From NCBI RefSeq assembly GCF_000004075.3, contig NC_026657.2, positions 33,652,732-33,716,731 on the forward strand: a stretch of DNA of 64,000 nucleotides. Direction: 5' to 3'. The notes beneath the pieces are model-generated. The model was not told the origin of the DNA and searched no databases. It was given only the letters and a program-made list of their open reading frames with translations. Origin of the DNA: Cucumis sativus. Its lineage: Eukaryota > Streptophyta > Magnoliopsida > Cucurbitales > Cucurbitaceae. The translations under genes were made by a program, and so were the position numbers. Below, in pieces: positions 37,908 through 51,200 of this stretch. The stretch's first letter is position 1, and every line of letters starts with the position of its first letter.

Positions 37908-39514
37908 ACATCCCTACCTATAATTCCTTTTATTTCTCTTTTTGCTACTAATTTCCACCTATTTTCAACTTTAATTTCGCTACCTTTTTGTTTCTAGCTA
38001 TGTATTCTTTAAACATTTGTATTCTTATTTGTAATAATATCTTGGTGGATTGATCATATATCAAGTTTGAGATCCATTCATGATCATTAATGTTTTTGGT
38101 CAAGGCTTTGCATAAATCTGAAAATTTCATTGAGATTGAGTAGTGTAAGTTGATGTGATGTGATGCGATCCGATGCTATGCTTCAAATTTTAGTTTCTTT
38201 GTTTAAATCTTGTAGATCTCATCTTCAAGATTTACAATTAATGGGTAATAGTAATAGTAATAGTACTACTTGAATGTATTTGTAGTTTTCTTTTTCTTTT
38301 TTCATAACAACTTTAGGAGTAAATTAAATGTTAAAGGAATTTGTAACCCTAATAATTTAGGGACTTTTCAAAAAATGAGCAGCCTTATGCAAAGTCAAAC
38401 TATCCTTGTTAATTACTAGCTACATAATCTGATAAAAAATGTCCTATTCAAATACACTTATTTCATGCATTTGATAATAATTACAAAAAATATATATACA
38501 TATATTAAGCAATCGTTTTGGCAATGTATTGCATAATGATGATATAAGCACAAAGGCAAAGTTCTTTAAGTTTCAAAAAGTAAAGCAAAATCCATTTAAA
38601 ATTTTTGTAGGCTTCTATACAATTATCCAAAATTCTATACAATTATTGCGAATTAATCAATAACTTGAAATCATTTCAATGTAGTCATTCTGTCACATGG
38701 TAGCTGTCTTTCTTTATAACATGTTGGTGTATATATGATTAAAGTATTAAGTTTTAGATTCTCTATGTAATATATCCAACAAAATATAAACCCACCCACC
38801 CCATTGTACTAACATCTCAAAGAAATTCTTTATCACATTGGGATTTTCAAGTATATATATATATATATATATATCATGTTGTAGACATATACAATAGTAT
38901 ATGTATATTGAATTGTTAGATTCAATTGTAAACAGTATTGTACCATATATAATAAATGTGCAAACAAATGATGAAGTATCAATTAATTTTATTGTTGAAA
39001 TTGTAGATAAGAACAAAAGATCAAAACCTAACAACAACAATATGGAATAAAAAATGTACTACAAGAACTTATTACATGAAAAGGAAGAAATAACTAAGCA
39101 CAACCATATTTATATCATTCCATTCTATATATCCATATCTCAAATAAAATTGCAAGTAACTAAAGGCTTAAAGGGATAATTTATTAGTAACATAAAATCG
39201 TTTGAAACTGTATAAAAAAACACTTGAAATACAAATAGTAAATAAAAGGGCATGCACTAATGATTCAAATGTTAAAACATGATATTTGAAAATTGATTAA
39301 AATTAAAAGATGTCCAAGAATATAATAAATATAAAGTAAAATGAGGCTAAACTAGAATTTAGCTCAATGTAACACAAATATATAGATTTGGTAGGTGCGA
39401 TCTTCATCAAAAACGATCTTGCATGAAAGAAGGAGGAAGTTATATAGCCAAAGACGCCTTGCCGACCAAAAGTAAACCATAATAGAATAACATTACTGTA
39501 CGATTAGTTTTTTT

Positions 39515-39718
39515 CTAGTACAATTCATGGAGTACTGTAAACGTAATTGAATTGGTTAAATTATTGGAATTTAATTCATCCAACTTAAGAATAGATGGAG
39601 ATGAAAAGAAATTGAAACTAGGAAGAAAGAGTTTAAATGGTTTTGCCGGCAAGTCATCCTTGGCTGAATCACTTGAAACCTCCTTCCCACATGCAAAAGC
39701 TTTGATGAAAAATACCAT
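39515..39718 (-). CDS. Orphan open frame, 67 codons, function unknown
   Basis: Starts with a true ATG at 39718 and reads MVFFIKAFACGKEVSSDSAK followed by DDLPAKPFKLFLPSFNFFSS. The mix of charged and small residues is more protein-like than nearby chance frames, and the DNA is locally less AT-rich. No domain or signal peptide is recognised. It could be an exon or fragment of a lost gene. Confidence 0.2.
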   Translation of the reverse strand: MVFFIKAFACGKEVSSDSAKDDLPAKPFKLFLPSFNFFSSPSILKLDELNSNNLTNSITFTVLHELY

Positions 39719-42037
39719 ATAGACTCATTATCAAATAAAAGGTGACCTGTTATTCTTCATTTCTTTCTCTATCCCATGCAAAATTTCTAAGCTCTCCTGA
39801 ATTATTATTTCCACACTGTCACGATCTTCCCTCATCCACTTTTTTTTTTTTTGGTGTAAATATGATGATATGAGCAAAGATTGGTTTAAAAAATTGAAAA
39901 TTATTTTAAATCACATAAAGTTATTCAAAATATTAACAAATATAACAAAACTTTACTTTTTTATGATCACATGAATAGAAAATGAACTTTTGTAGTATTT
40001 GTAAATATAAGTTGACTCAATCTGATATGTTTAAAAAAACGTTATTCTAATTCCGAAAAAGTAGAAAAAGAAGGGAAGGAAGTGGAGAAAGAATGGAAGA
40101 AGAACGTGGAGAAGAAGAGAAGGAGAGAAGAAATATGGGATTGGAGAAGAAAGAGTTTGTTGACAGCATATTGGCCAATGGTGGGTTTTTATGTAGAGAA
40201 ATTGGAAAGTGCAAGACTCTAATAACTTTGTTTTATTTATTTAACATATAAATTGATGATGGAGAGTATTAAGTAAACAATAAATGTTAGGCATTTTAGA
40301 GAGGTTGAACAGAGAAGAGGGTAATCTGGTGCCAAGGAGGGGTCAAAAAATTGTGTCCTTTTCTCCATAACTCCAACGAAAATTATTAAAAACCATTTGG
40401 TTAAAAATGAAAAAAAAGAAAAAGAAAAAGAAAAAGAGTTTCAAATCTTGTTGGATTGAGACCAAATTTAATTCCACATGTCTTCTCCATTTCATGAGAA
40501 TTGATGTTACCACACGAACTGTAAATAAAAGTCTGAACAACGTTACAATAATACACTATAAATATTAATGAATAATTGTATATGGTGAAATGCAAAAGTG
40601 TTGATTTATATATATCTTATGGTTTTTCTTTTAAATATTTAATTCTTACAAGCTTTCAAAAAATTACAAAAGTAGTTAATGTAATTTAATTTAAATGTAA
40701 TTAAATACCAAAAAAAGAAAAACTTATTTCAATTCATATTCATTTAGAGATATTCAAATCTTTCATCTTACATATGGTAAAATTTATAGTATTGATATTT
40801 AGGTTAGAAATTCAAATGTGTGTAAGTTACAATCGAATCGTAATAAGTATAAGAAAAAAATAATAATTAAGGAACAATAAGAGAGTGTGTTGGATGAGAT
40901 AGATACTCGATCTCCATTCCATTTGTTATTGAACTAAAAACATATTTGAATATCTAAGTGTTTAGTTAAAGTTATTGGGATACTTTTAACCAGTTGAATT
41001 TTATATTAAAGTGGACAGCACATGAAAGGGATTGGTGTTATAATAATTGTTTGATACAGAAAGATGAAGAACTAAAAAAAGAGAGAGAAAAAAAGGATGA
41101 AAGATGCATCAAAATCACTGTCTATGGATCAGTCATTGAAGAGATGGAAGAGAAGGGAACAGAAGTAGAATTAAATGGGGATGTAGAAGGGGATGTAGTA
41201 CTTAGCAGGAGGAAGTTGAGTTAGGTAAGAAATCATTACTCCGTATTTGCCCTTACAAGGACAAATACGTAATTTACACACACATATATTTTCTATTCAC
41301 TTTCCAATTTCATTCCAAAATTAATTGTTTTATATTTTTCCTTAAAAATTACTTTCGTTCCTCAACTTTCCTTTTCAGAAGAATAACAATTTACTTGTTT
41401 TGATTTTTTTTAGTTTTAATAATTTGTGGGTTAAAATAATCTAGATGAAAATAACAAATAAAAAAGAAAAGAAGAATATGATAAATGAACAATAATAAAT
41501 ATTTTAACATGGCTAATAATGTTCACGCCAAAAATAGTTGTAAATATCGCTATCGTAATTATGAAATAGAATTTACTTGGTGTAATGGTACTTTTATATA
41601 TACTAGTAAATATGGGTGATTTTTTTTAAAATTTTGAACGGTAAAAATTTTGGAAATTGGATTAATAAATTTTTTTTAATTTACAGATATTTATGATTTT
41701 TTAAAAATAATTTATGAGTATTTTTAAATAAAGTTTTAAAGGTTTTTCAGTAATTTTTAAAAGTTAAATCAATGGTTTTTTTTAACTTTTGAAAGTTTAA
41801 TAGTAAAGCAAATGACTAATATTATTTTAAGGAAAGTCACAAGATACAGATAAATTGTCAAAAATGACAAATTTGACAACATATATCAAAATTTCAATTA
41901 ATAATAGACATTGATATGTTTATGTCATAAATAGGATCCAAAATTTTGATATATATCGTAAATATTTTAATTTATTTTGTTACTTTTAAATATATTGTTG
42001 AAATATATCATATGTGGATATGGGTGGTTTGTGCCAA

Positions 42038-42059
42038 TTTTTTTTTTTTTTTTTTTTTT
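42038..42059. repeat. T homopolymer run
   Basis: 22 T bases in a row; could be the tail of a retroposed sequence in the opposite sense, but no partner is visible. Confidence 0.9.
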
Positions 42060-43357
42060 GTTGTAATGCTTAAAGAAAGACTCTAAGCAATACTTCTTCT
42101 ACGACTTGAAGAGCATTGTACATATTTGATGCTCCCACTTTGTTTTAAACACATCCAATTGCTATCAAACGTAATCACTTCCTCCATTCTATTATATATA
42201 TTATATACATATACACTTTAGTTTATGGAACGTATTTTTTTTTCTCACAATTTTGTATTGATGGTCAATACATACATGCATTTTTAAATATGTTCTGAAA
42301 ATAAAAACAAATTTTTGCTTGATTTTTTAAACATGTTTCTACATTGATGTAGGCAACAAATAAAAAATCATTAGAACGACGTAAACAAAGGGTATTATTT
42401 GATTTTGGTCTCGGTCACATTAATTTATGTCCACACACATATAATTTATTATTGAAAATTGTGAAATATTAGAGATGAAAAGTATATACAGATGAATTAA
42501 TAATAATAAGAAGAAGTTTGAAAGGGTGGATTATATAATATTCATGAAATGTCCAATTTAAGTAACTATCATTTTCGTATGACATTAAATCCACTTGTTT
42601 TACAGCTCAACCAGTGCTGTCGCCAAAATCCGATCAATAGATTTGGTTATAAAACAAAAACAACAATAGACTTTTAATCCTATATCTAATTAAGTTCCAT
42701 ATTAGATCATTTTCAAATTTTTTGAAGTTTGTGAATCTTATGTACATACAAATGGAGAGTCGGACATAATTAGAATTTCAAGGATTTAATAGATATATGA
42801 GAAGTGCAAAAACGTGGTTAACATATACAAATTTTGTAACATATATATATATATATATATATATATTTTTTGTAAAGTTGATAAACACAGGCTTGAAAAT
42901 TCATGGATTAAACATAATTTAACTTGATGGCATGTGTTCTTAGCTAGTTATTATTTCTAAAAACAGATAATAATAAATAAAATAATCTAACACATTAGTT
43001 GTTATTCATGTGACGTTGGGAGATTTAATATGATAAGATCAGGTAATGGAACTTGGTCTAAAATTGAGTTAAGATATAGCAAAACGACCACTATGTTGTA
43101 TTGGTGTATGATTATATATATAGTTGACCTTGTCCTTTCTTGAACAAAAATTATATACACACAGTGCCTGCAATTAGTTTGCATGACTTCACTTGAGTTA
43201 CTTTGTTACCAGATATATCCCTCCTGATCTCTTTATATATCCATTTAATTCAGGTTATGTGAAACATATCTCTCATGATCCATCCAACATTAATATTTGA
43301 AATAAATCCCTCTTTTATATTGTTTTCCATTTAAATTTATTTTGGTTGCAACCAAAA

Positions 43358-45085
43358 ATGCATAAACCCAATGATAGCGTTGAAGTTAGCTACATCGCTG
43401 CATTAATCCAGAACAAGCTCCAAAACCTACCTTGTGTTACTGAAGAATGTTGCATCTATCGTGTTTCCAAACGACTTGTTAACATTTACCCTAGTGTCTA
43501 CGAACCTCAACTCATTTCCATCGGTCCTTTTCATCATGGTCGGGAACATTTGAAGCTAATGGAACAATTTAAACTACAGTTTCTCCTTCGGTATCTTTCC
43601 CGTCTTTCTAGACGGCCTTTGTCGTTTGAGGTCGTTGTTAAAGCTGTTGGAGGCGTTGACGAGCCCACTCTAAATTTACTCTAAATCTCACAAACTTTTA
43701 AGAGAAGAAATTTGTTCTCTTAGAAAACTCAATAACACACAAGAGAAGAATGTTGTTCTCTTGAAACTCACTTACTTTCTAAAACTCAATTTGCTTCTAT
43801 TGATTTGATTCTTTTTTATCTATGTATACAAATGAAGGAAATGATCTCTATATATAGTATTCAAGAGACACTTCCTAAAAGACACAAAATAAATGAAGTA
43901 CATGAATACATACCATTCATGTACTTGAATAATTACATGTATCTAGAAATGCATATGTATCTTGAAACTAGAAATGTATCTATTAATGTGTTATCCATAA
44001 TGTATCTAGCTTATTAATTTCTAACAAAAGCCGCTTTGGAATGGGAGACCAAAGCTCGCAAGTGTTATGAAGATTGTGCCATCAGCATGAATAGCCACGA
44101 CTTTGTCCATATGCTGCTTGTGGATGGTTGTTTCGTGGTCGAGTTTTTGATAGCTAGTGAACAACTTCAAACTCAAACTACATCAAGAGTTGATCCTTTA
44201 GTGTCCAAAGCTATGAACATAAATCTATATCATGACTTGATCTTGCTCGAGAACCAGCTTCCTTTTTTCGTTCTTCAAGGTCTTCTTTACTTTATTGATG
44301 AACCGAACAATGACGATAGCTTTACGGTCTTAGTAAATATTGTACATAATTTTTTTCAAGCTAACTTCATGAAACATTATTGTAAGATTCCTCAAAATAT
44401 CTTCTCCCCCACTAGAAAAAATATAAGGCATTTGGTAGATTTCTTAGGCTTTTACTATTCCCCGACCACTACAGACATTATTAATCAAGGCAACGACAGA
44501 TTGTTATTTCTTCCTCCATCTACGACTGAGCTGTATGAAGCTGGAGTGATCTTGGAGAAAGCAATAACTACAAATGATCATTACAACATTATGGGCATAA
44601 GTTTTGAAGGCGGGGTTCTTAAAATCCCACCTTTTGAAATTCATGATCTCTTTGAAATCACCATGAGGAATTTGTTGGCATTTGAGAATTTTCAAGGTGG
44701 AAGTGCGAGTGAAAGCTCAGCAATTCATTATATTTTGTTTTTAGGGGCTTTAATAAGTAAAGAGAAAGATTCAAGTTTACTTATGAAGAAGGGAATCCTA
44801 AGTAATCTTATTGGAGGTAGTGATGAAGAAGTTTCCAATATGTTCAATAACATTGGTAAAGGTGTGAGATTTCGAGGACATTTTTGCTATGATAGTACAA
44901 GCAGAAATTTACGTAAACATTGCGACGCAAAAAGTAACCAATGGATGGCTATATTGAAGCGTGATTATTTCAATACGCCATGGACTATTACTTCTTTCAT
45001 TTTTGCCGTCATATTCGCCCTCATCACTCTACTCCAAACGACATTCACCATATACCACACTACAGATAAAGATCGTCATGTGTAG
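43358..45085 (+). pseudogene. DUF247 family gene split by a solo LTR
   Basis: Plant-specific membrane-associated DUF247 protein. The N-terminal part (43358-43644) has VEVSYIAALIQNKLQNL, CCIYRVSKRL and PQLISIGPFHHG. The rest (44032-45085) resumes with EWETKARKCYED, DFVHMLLVDGCFVVEFL, DLILLENQLPFFVL and ends in a membrane helix near FIFAVIFALITLLQTTFTIY. The two host parts are in the same frame and would total about 446 residues, the usual family size; no other defect is seen. A 382-base solo LTR with its 5-bp duplication sits between them, so the reading frame closes inside the insertion unless it is spliced out. I start at the ATG at 43358. Gene function is unknown in general; some DUF247 genes act in grass self-incompatibility. 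Confidence 0.9.
43645..44026. mobile_element. Solo LTR (LTR retrotransposon fossil)
   Basis: 382 bases beginning TGTTGGAGG and ending TTCTAACA, the short inverted ends typical of LTRs, flanked on both sides by the 5-bp direct repeat AAAGC (43640-43644 and 44027-44031). A TATATATAG promoter-like box lies near 43852. No internal retroelement domain remains, as expected after recombination between two LTRs. The end sequence suggests a Copia-type family; this is inference. The perfect target duplication and the otherwise intact host gene argue for a fairly young insertion. Confidence 0.93.
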
Positions 45086-45430
45086 CACATTTATATTGTA
45101 ACCCCTTTCTGTTTCATTTTGATGTGTTCAAAGTTTCTCCTATTTGGAACACTTTTCTCTAGTATTTTTTCTGCTACTTTCTTAACTTATAAATGAAAAT
45201 CACTTTAAATTTACTTTTAAACTTGTTCTCTGTGTGAGAAAGAAAATTGAATTTTGTATCTATTTGTTTTATTTTTTTTTTTGGAAAAGTAGTCAACATA
45301 TTAGGATTACAATTAAAAGAGATTATAACTTCTAGGAAAACTCCGATGAGTCGTCCATTTTTACCTTATTTGAATTTTGGCCTCAAACTTTAGACTTAAT
45401 AATTTCACTCGACATTTTATCCACTCCTTT

Positions 45431-45698
45431 CACTATAAGAAATCGAAGATATCGCGACACGAGACACGACGTCGTTAAAAGCAACGTCAGCGTTGCTGGA
45501 CTTTCCACGACGTCCGTGTTAACACGTCACCAAATACCACATTCCACGACGTCTGAAAAACAAACGTCGCGGTAAGTATACTAATTAATTTATTACTTCA
45601 CTTTTTCGTGACATCCCTCTCGGACATGTCGCGGGAAGACGAATCGATTCATTTTGGTTAAGGTACAAGGACACGTCAAGGTTCGTTTTATTGTAGTG
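45431..45698. mobile_element. CACTA-type miniature DNA transposon (non-autonomous)
   Basis: 268 bases starting CACTATAAGAAATCGAAG and ending, read from the other strand, CACTACAATAAAACGAAC, imperfect terminal inverted repeats of the CACTA (CMC/En-Spm) type. It is flanked by TTT on both sides, matching the 3-bp target duplication of this class, though TTT is weak evidence in AT-rich DNA. The inside is strikingly CpG-rich, with repeated ACGACGTC and GTCGCG motifs on both strands like the subterminal repeats bound by CACTA transposases. No coding capacity, so it must be moved by a transposase supplied elsewhere. Confidence 0.87.
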
Positions 45699-47617
45699 TT
45701 TACACTTTTTAATGCCTTTTAATTTCAACAGTCTTGTGTGATTGGCTAACTATTTGCTCCATCATAATTTGAAATTTTGTTTCAAACTATTTTTTTTTTT
45801 ATCTCACTTTAAAATTATACGTATGTTTTTAAATATAGCAAAAATGAACTAAAATATAATCAACTACAACAAATTATATGATTATCTATCGATGATAAAC
45901 ATGATTAGATTTGATGAAATATTTTGTTATATTTATAAATATTTTTTTCAACTATTTTATCATTAAAAAAACAATTACTATTCAAATATTGTGATTTAGT
46001 TAATTAGTCTTAGACATTTCTTCTTTCATCCATTCTCAATATTGTATTGCCAAGAAAATTCATATTTTCCATTTATATAGAAAAATTGGCAAAAATAGCA
46101 TACTTTTAGTTAACATTTTCAAAAGTAACACATTTTTTTTAAAACTCATAAAACTGTTTTTCATAAAATTTTAATATTTTCCAAATTATCAATTGTTTTG
46201 GGTTTAGGTAGACAATTAGACCAAAATTCTATCATTTCCAAATCCTCCCAAATTTTATTTATTTTATTTTAATGTTTTTAAAAAATTATTCAAACACTTT
46301 TTCAAATTTTCACCAAATCTTAACTAATTTTTCCTTTTCACATAATCTTTCCCTAAACCTTTCACTAAATCTTAACAAATTTTTGCTAGCTACTTCCTGC
46401 CAATTTTCCCAACTATTTATTGACCTTTTTTTTTCTTTTCCCCATTGTTTTCTTGATTCAACCCAAAACCAAATCATCATTTTTCCCTTTTCCCATTTTC
46501 TCTTCTTCAATCCAAAACCTGCTGACGATTTTTTTATTCTAATTTCTTTGGGTTTGAGGAGATGAGGTTGGACATGGAAGTTTTCCTACCATCGATTTCA
46601 CCGGGTCTTGTTCCGTCAATTAAATCATATCGAGACTTGTTTGTGCTCTGCCTCGCTTAAGAACTTGAAGTAAGTTTTAGATGTTCCTGGTTATGATTAC
46701 CCACAGTTATTATTGGGTGTTTTGGGAAGAGGTATAGTATGAAGAATAATAGCGAGGAGCTTTACAATTTGTTTCTTGAGTATGCTAGTGGGAGCCGTGG
46801 TAGTTGGCTGTCCAATTTTGAGGTTTTGGGTTGGAGATGAGAACCAATTGGAAAAAGGAAAAATGGTAAATTAAGATTTTAAAAAAAGATAGAATCTCTA
46901 CCGAGATGCATCCAAAAATCCTAAAACATTATAAAAGTATTAAAATTTTAGAAAACTCTTGATGTTCACCTTAGATTGACCCACAAATTTTAAAAAATGT
47001 GCTATAATTTAAAAAAAACTATGAAAGCAAACAAAAACATGAGTGTGGGCCAAATGTGAATAAAGAGTTAGCTTAGGTTAGTGATGAAGGCATCAATTAA
47101 TTCGTCAAAAGCTTTGCATCTAAACTTCCATATTTGAATAATAATAATAATAATAAAAGAAACAAAAAAATTGAATGTGATTTTGTAATTTTAAAATAAA
47201 ATATTATAACACGTGAGTTGCACGTACTTTGGCATTACTCTATTCTCAATCAAATAGGGAAGAAATTGTGTGCGAAACTTCTCATTTTCCCGCCCTTTGA
47301 ATCTTTCATTTTTCTTTTCATTTTTCTACCTTCACAAATTATATTTTAAATTTCCAAAAGAAATTAATGCTACCATATAAAAGTTTTATGATTAAGTTAA
47401 ATTTCTTGCTTTTTATATTATGTTCACATTAGTATATTATTCAATATTCTTTTGTTCTATTACGTAAAATCTTTATAATATATCATCAAAAATCTTTATA
47501 ATATATCATGAAAAGGTGGATTGGTTTCATATGAAAATGTGAATGAAAATGTCCACCACGCCCACAAAAATGAAAAACATTATTACAAATAATTATAGCA
47601 GTAGAACCAAAAATATT
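45699..47617. other. Intergenic between DUF247 and the calcium sensor
   Basis: AT-rich. A patch at about 46555-46860 is less AT-rich and contains coding-like text (LDMEVFLPSISPGLVPSIKS on the plus strand) that soon closes; it may be a gene scrap. A direct tandem repeat of about 24 bases (AAAATCTTTATAATATATCAT core) lies at about 47466-47510. Confidence 0.4.
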
Positions 47618-48217
47618 CTAAGACAAAGCAACTTCCATAAACTTAACAAACTCATGGAAATCAATTTTACCATCATTATTGAGATCGAATCTGGCAATCA
47701 TTGTTTTGCAATCATGGATGAAAATGCCTTTATTAGATTCAAGCAGGCTCAGAACTATGAACAATTCATGTTCATCAATGAAACCATCTCTGTTTCTATC
47801 AAACACATTAAATGTTTGCTTCAATTCTTCCAAGCTTGGTTCATTCTCTTCAAACATACCTCTTATCATTTCATCGCTTTCCCCTATTCCTTTATCACCA
47901 CCACCACCATCCCTTTCTTCCCTCCAGAAAAGCTCTAATTTTTCCATCACAAATCTCACTTCTTCTCTGCTCATTGAGCTGCAATTTTGTTGAGTAGTGA
48001 TGATGATTTGATCACCAGATTTTGAAGAGCAATTACATTGTGATAAAGCTTTCTCTTTGGAGTGTGGTTGAAGAATTGGCCAAGGTAGAGATCTTACCAG
48101 CTCTTGTATTCTGTCTGCAAAGTTGAATAAAATTGGTAGAATTGATATCCGATCGACAAACACGAACGGTGACGGGTCGAGCTGCACACTTTTGATGTCG
48201 GTTAACCGGGTTTCCAT
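47618..48217 (-). CDS. Calmodulin-like calcium-binding protein (CML45/46 type)
   Basis: Single-exon gene of 199 residues from the ATG at 48217 (METRLTD); an in-frame ATG at 48250 would add 11 residues. Two canonical EF-hand loops are present in the C-terminal half: DRNRDGFIDEHE (about 140-151) and DLNNDGKIDFHE (about 178-189), each with acidic ligands at positions 1, 3, 5 and 12 or acceptable substitutes. The preceding MSREEVRFVMEKLELF and EENEPSLEELKQTFNVFDRN match the CML45/46 group. The N-terminal segment (FVDRISILPILFNFADRI) is hydrophobic and may anchor to a membrane. It probably acts as a calcium sensor; no target is known. A (TA)n run at 48317-48333, about 100 bases upstream, could serve as TATA element. 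Confidence 0.88.
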   Translation of the reverse strand: METRLTDIKSVQLDPSPFVFVDRISILPILFNFADRIQELVRSLPWPILQPHSKEKALSQCNCSSKSGDQIIITTQQNCSSMSREEVRFVMEKLELFWREERDGGGGDKGIGESDEMIRGMFEENEPSLEELKQTFNVFDRNRDGFIDEHELFIVLSLLESNKGIFIHDCKTMIARFDLNNDGKIDFHEFVKFMEVALS

Positions 48218-48250
48218 TGTGATTAAATAGTACTCTAATCTAAAGAACAT

Positions 48251-51200
48251 GGATATAGAATTTTGTTTGGGGACTAAGTTAATGTGGTGAATTGGAGATG
48301 GGAAAGAGTTTATGTGTATATATATATATATATGTGTACACGAAGTTGATCAGGTTGGTATTTGAAATTTACTAGCTTGTTGCTGTGATTATGTGTGCAA
48401 GAAGATGTGCAATTAACATTGAAAATAACGTTCATATGAGATGTTTTGTTAGGAAACTTCAATACATTTTTCAAGTTTTGTTTTGTTTTTTTCTCTTTTA
48501 ATTTATTATTTGAAGAGAAGAAGAAAAGTAACAAGTGTGTCCTACTTGGCCTGCTCTTTTTTTTTTTCTTCTTTGTTGGGTTACCAACTAGGAGGGATTT
48601 CATATGACAAATTGTCTGTGAGTATATAGTTACAAACCATTTCTTGTACAACTAAGTTATTATAATTTTACGTTATTTTACTTGAATTATAATAGTTTAT
48701 ATTTATGGTATAAATGATTTTAGTTTGAGTTATAGTAATATGTATTTAGACGGTAAACTATTTTAGTTTGATAAAACAATAGTAAACGTTGTAATAGAAA
48801 ATAAAATTTTAAAAATGATGAAGGTAAAATAGCAAAAACAATTAATATGTTGAAAGTTTTAAAACCGTGTGTACGTACTATAGTTAATTGGAAACTTTAA
48901 AATAATATTTATAGTAGCAATATATGATTATATTACGGTTTTAGATAGTTCTTCAACCAAACAAACCCAAAAGGTTGTACAAAAAAATGAAAGACATAAT
49001 ATGAATGCTTTAAACATTTCTTGAAATAGAAAAAAATGTTGAAATATTTATTGAATGGACGATTGAGAAATATAAAGATACCTAAATGAGTATAATTCAA
49101 TTGGTATAATCCTTACACTATAATCTTTAAATATTCTTGTTATATATCTGTGTGCTATTTTGGTATTTGAACTTTTAGTTTTTGTTTCTATTAATCTTTA
49201 AACATTTAAAAAATTAATTTATCTTTTAAAAAACTAGAAGAAGAAAAAAAGAAAAAAATATCTATCTTTTTAAATCAAAACGAATCAAAGTGGTAAGTAA
49301 ATAGTAAATATTTTTAAAATATAATATTAAAATGAACCATATATATATTTACAAGCTATAACCTAATTTTGGATTTTATCGATAATAGAAATTGATAGAC
49401 TATTTATCAATGTCACCGATGAAAGTCTACATTTAAAGCTTATTATTATAATTTGAAATTAGAATCAATGTGGTAGTAGATGAACATTGCACGAGTGTTG
49501 TTAGAGTAACCCCAATTAAAATTTAAATTAAGACTTAAGGAACGCACTCGTTAATGATTTGCATTTAGGATAATTTAAACATATCTACCAACCTCAACTT
49601 TTATAATATTGTAGTAAAAAGCAAATATAAAAGCTTTCAATGAATTATCACCATTTGTTTAGCTATTGTAGTGAGACTTCAAAACATCGTGGTCAAAAAG
49701 ATATAAAATCACAAATAAATTGATTTGATTTGATTTGATTAATGAAAGACGAAGTCAATTTTGATAAGAATTAAAAAAAAAAAAAATGTAATAGTCAGAT
49801 TTGATTTGTTAAACCGAAAGATACACACAAAAAATTGAAAAGATATACATAGTAACGTTTACATTAAGAGAATGACGGTAGGAATAAAATAATTGAGTGA
49901 TGGGTCACCTTTTTTTGAGATATGCAAGGAAAGTAGCAAATGAAATGAAGAAGTTACTAAGAAATGAGGTCTTTTCTTTTTCCATGGGGCAACTAGTGTA
50001 CATTACTTTAATTAATTCAAAAGTCTCCTTTCACCTTTATGCATTTTCCCAAACATTCCCACTCATCTAAAGTCCATTCCATACAAATTTTTAATTTTAA
50101 TCACATGCTTCCATTGTCTTCCATTTTTCGATCATTTTTATAATACTTCGATACCAATTTTTTCAAGACAATATTTATGACAAAATTTTACTTTCTATAT
50201 GTAATGAAAAGTTAAATTTATTGTAGATAAAATGTAAAATTGGGCTATATTTATAAATAAAACAAGTCATTTTACTATATTTGAAATCATTCTTAATTTT
50301 TATTTTAATACTATGAGAAATAATTTTTTTGAAACAAAAAAATAAAATTTACTTTTTTGACAAAAGGGAAAGCTAAGGAAAGTATCGATAGGTTATTAGA
50401 AAGAAATTTCCATAGTCGATGGTCTGTCGATGTTTGTGAACATGTGTAGCAAGTTGGTGTTCAACAAAATTGCAACTGCAATCAACCAAGGAAAAACCTT
50501 AGCTTGCTTCTCTAGGACGTAAATCAGGTAAGGAGACATGAAATATTGAATCTCATTATGGTAATGAAATAATCCAATTATAAGTAATTACATTTGTAAC
50601 ATTATCTAACTTTTAAATGGGGTAGCAATTAATTTTTAAAACAAACATATATATATATATATATATATATATTGTTTATTTGCTTTATGCTCAAAAACTA
50701 ATATATTTTACTTTTTTTAACCAAGATTTAAATAAGGGAGAGAGAGAGAAAAAACATAAAAACTTGATGAGTTTCAAAAGGGTAATTACAATAAGTTGAA
50801 TTTTTAAAATCACATTTTTTTTTAATAAAAAATTTCAAATACAACACAATACATCAACAATAGACTATAGACTATATGGGTGATATGGGTGTAATATACT
50901 ACTCACAATTATAATTGATAACAATTTTAGAAATAATAATTAAATATTATGTATTAATATTTTTTTAAAAATGTAAATATAATAAACTTTACTAGTGATG
51001 GACTTCTATTCCTTTGTTAGATTGAATATGCTATTATATATGCTAATATTTTGAAGGATTTTCTTTTTAAATAGGAAAACAACGAACAATTTACTTTTCA
51101 TAAATATAATAAAAAGTAAAAGTAAAAGACAAATTTTATTATACATGATTTTAAGTAAATCATTTTATTTTACTTTTTTTTATAATTTTCTTATTTTGAA

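Larger units (their letters stand above)
37908..43357. other. Gene-poor DNA between the microprotein and DUF247
   Basis: Mostly AT-rich noncoding sequence with (TA)n runs at 38851-38874 and 42841-42866 and a 22-base T run at 42038-42059. GA-rich sequence at about 40060-40160 could be an old leader. A charged open frame around 41060-41224 is unassigned. Confidence 0.45.
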
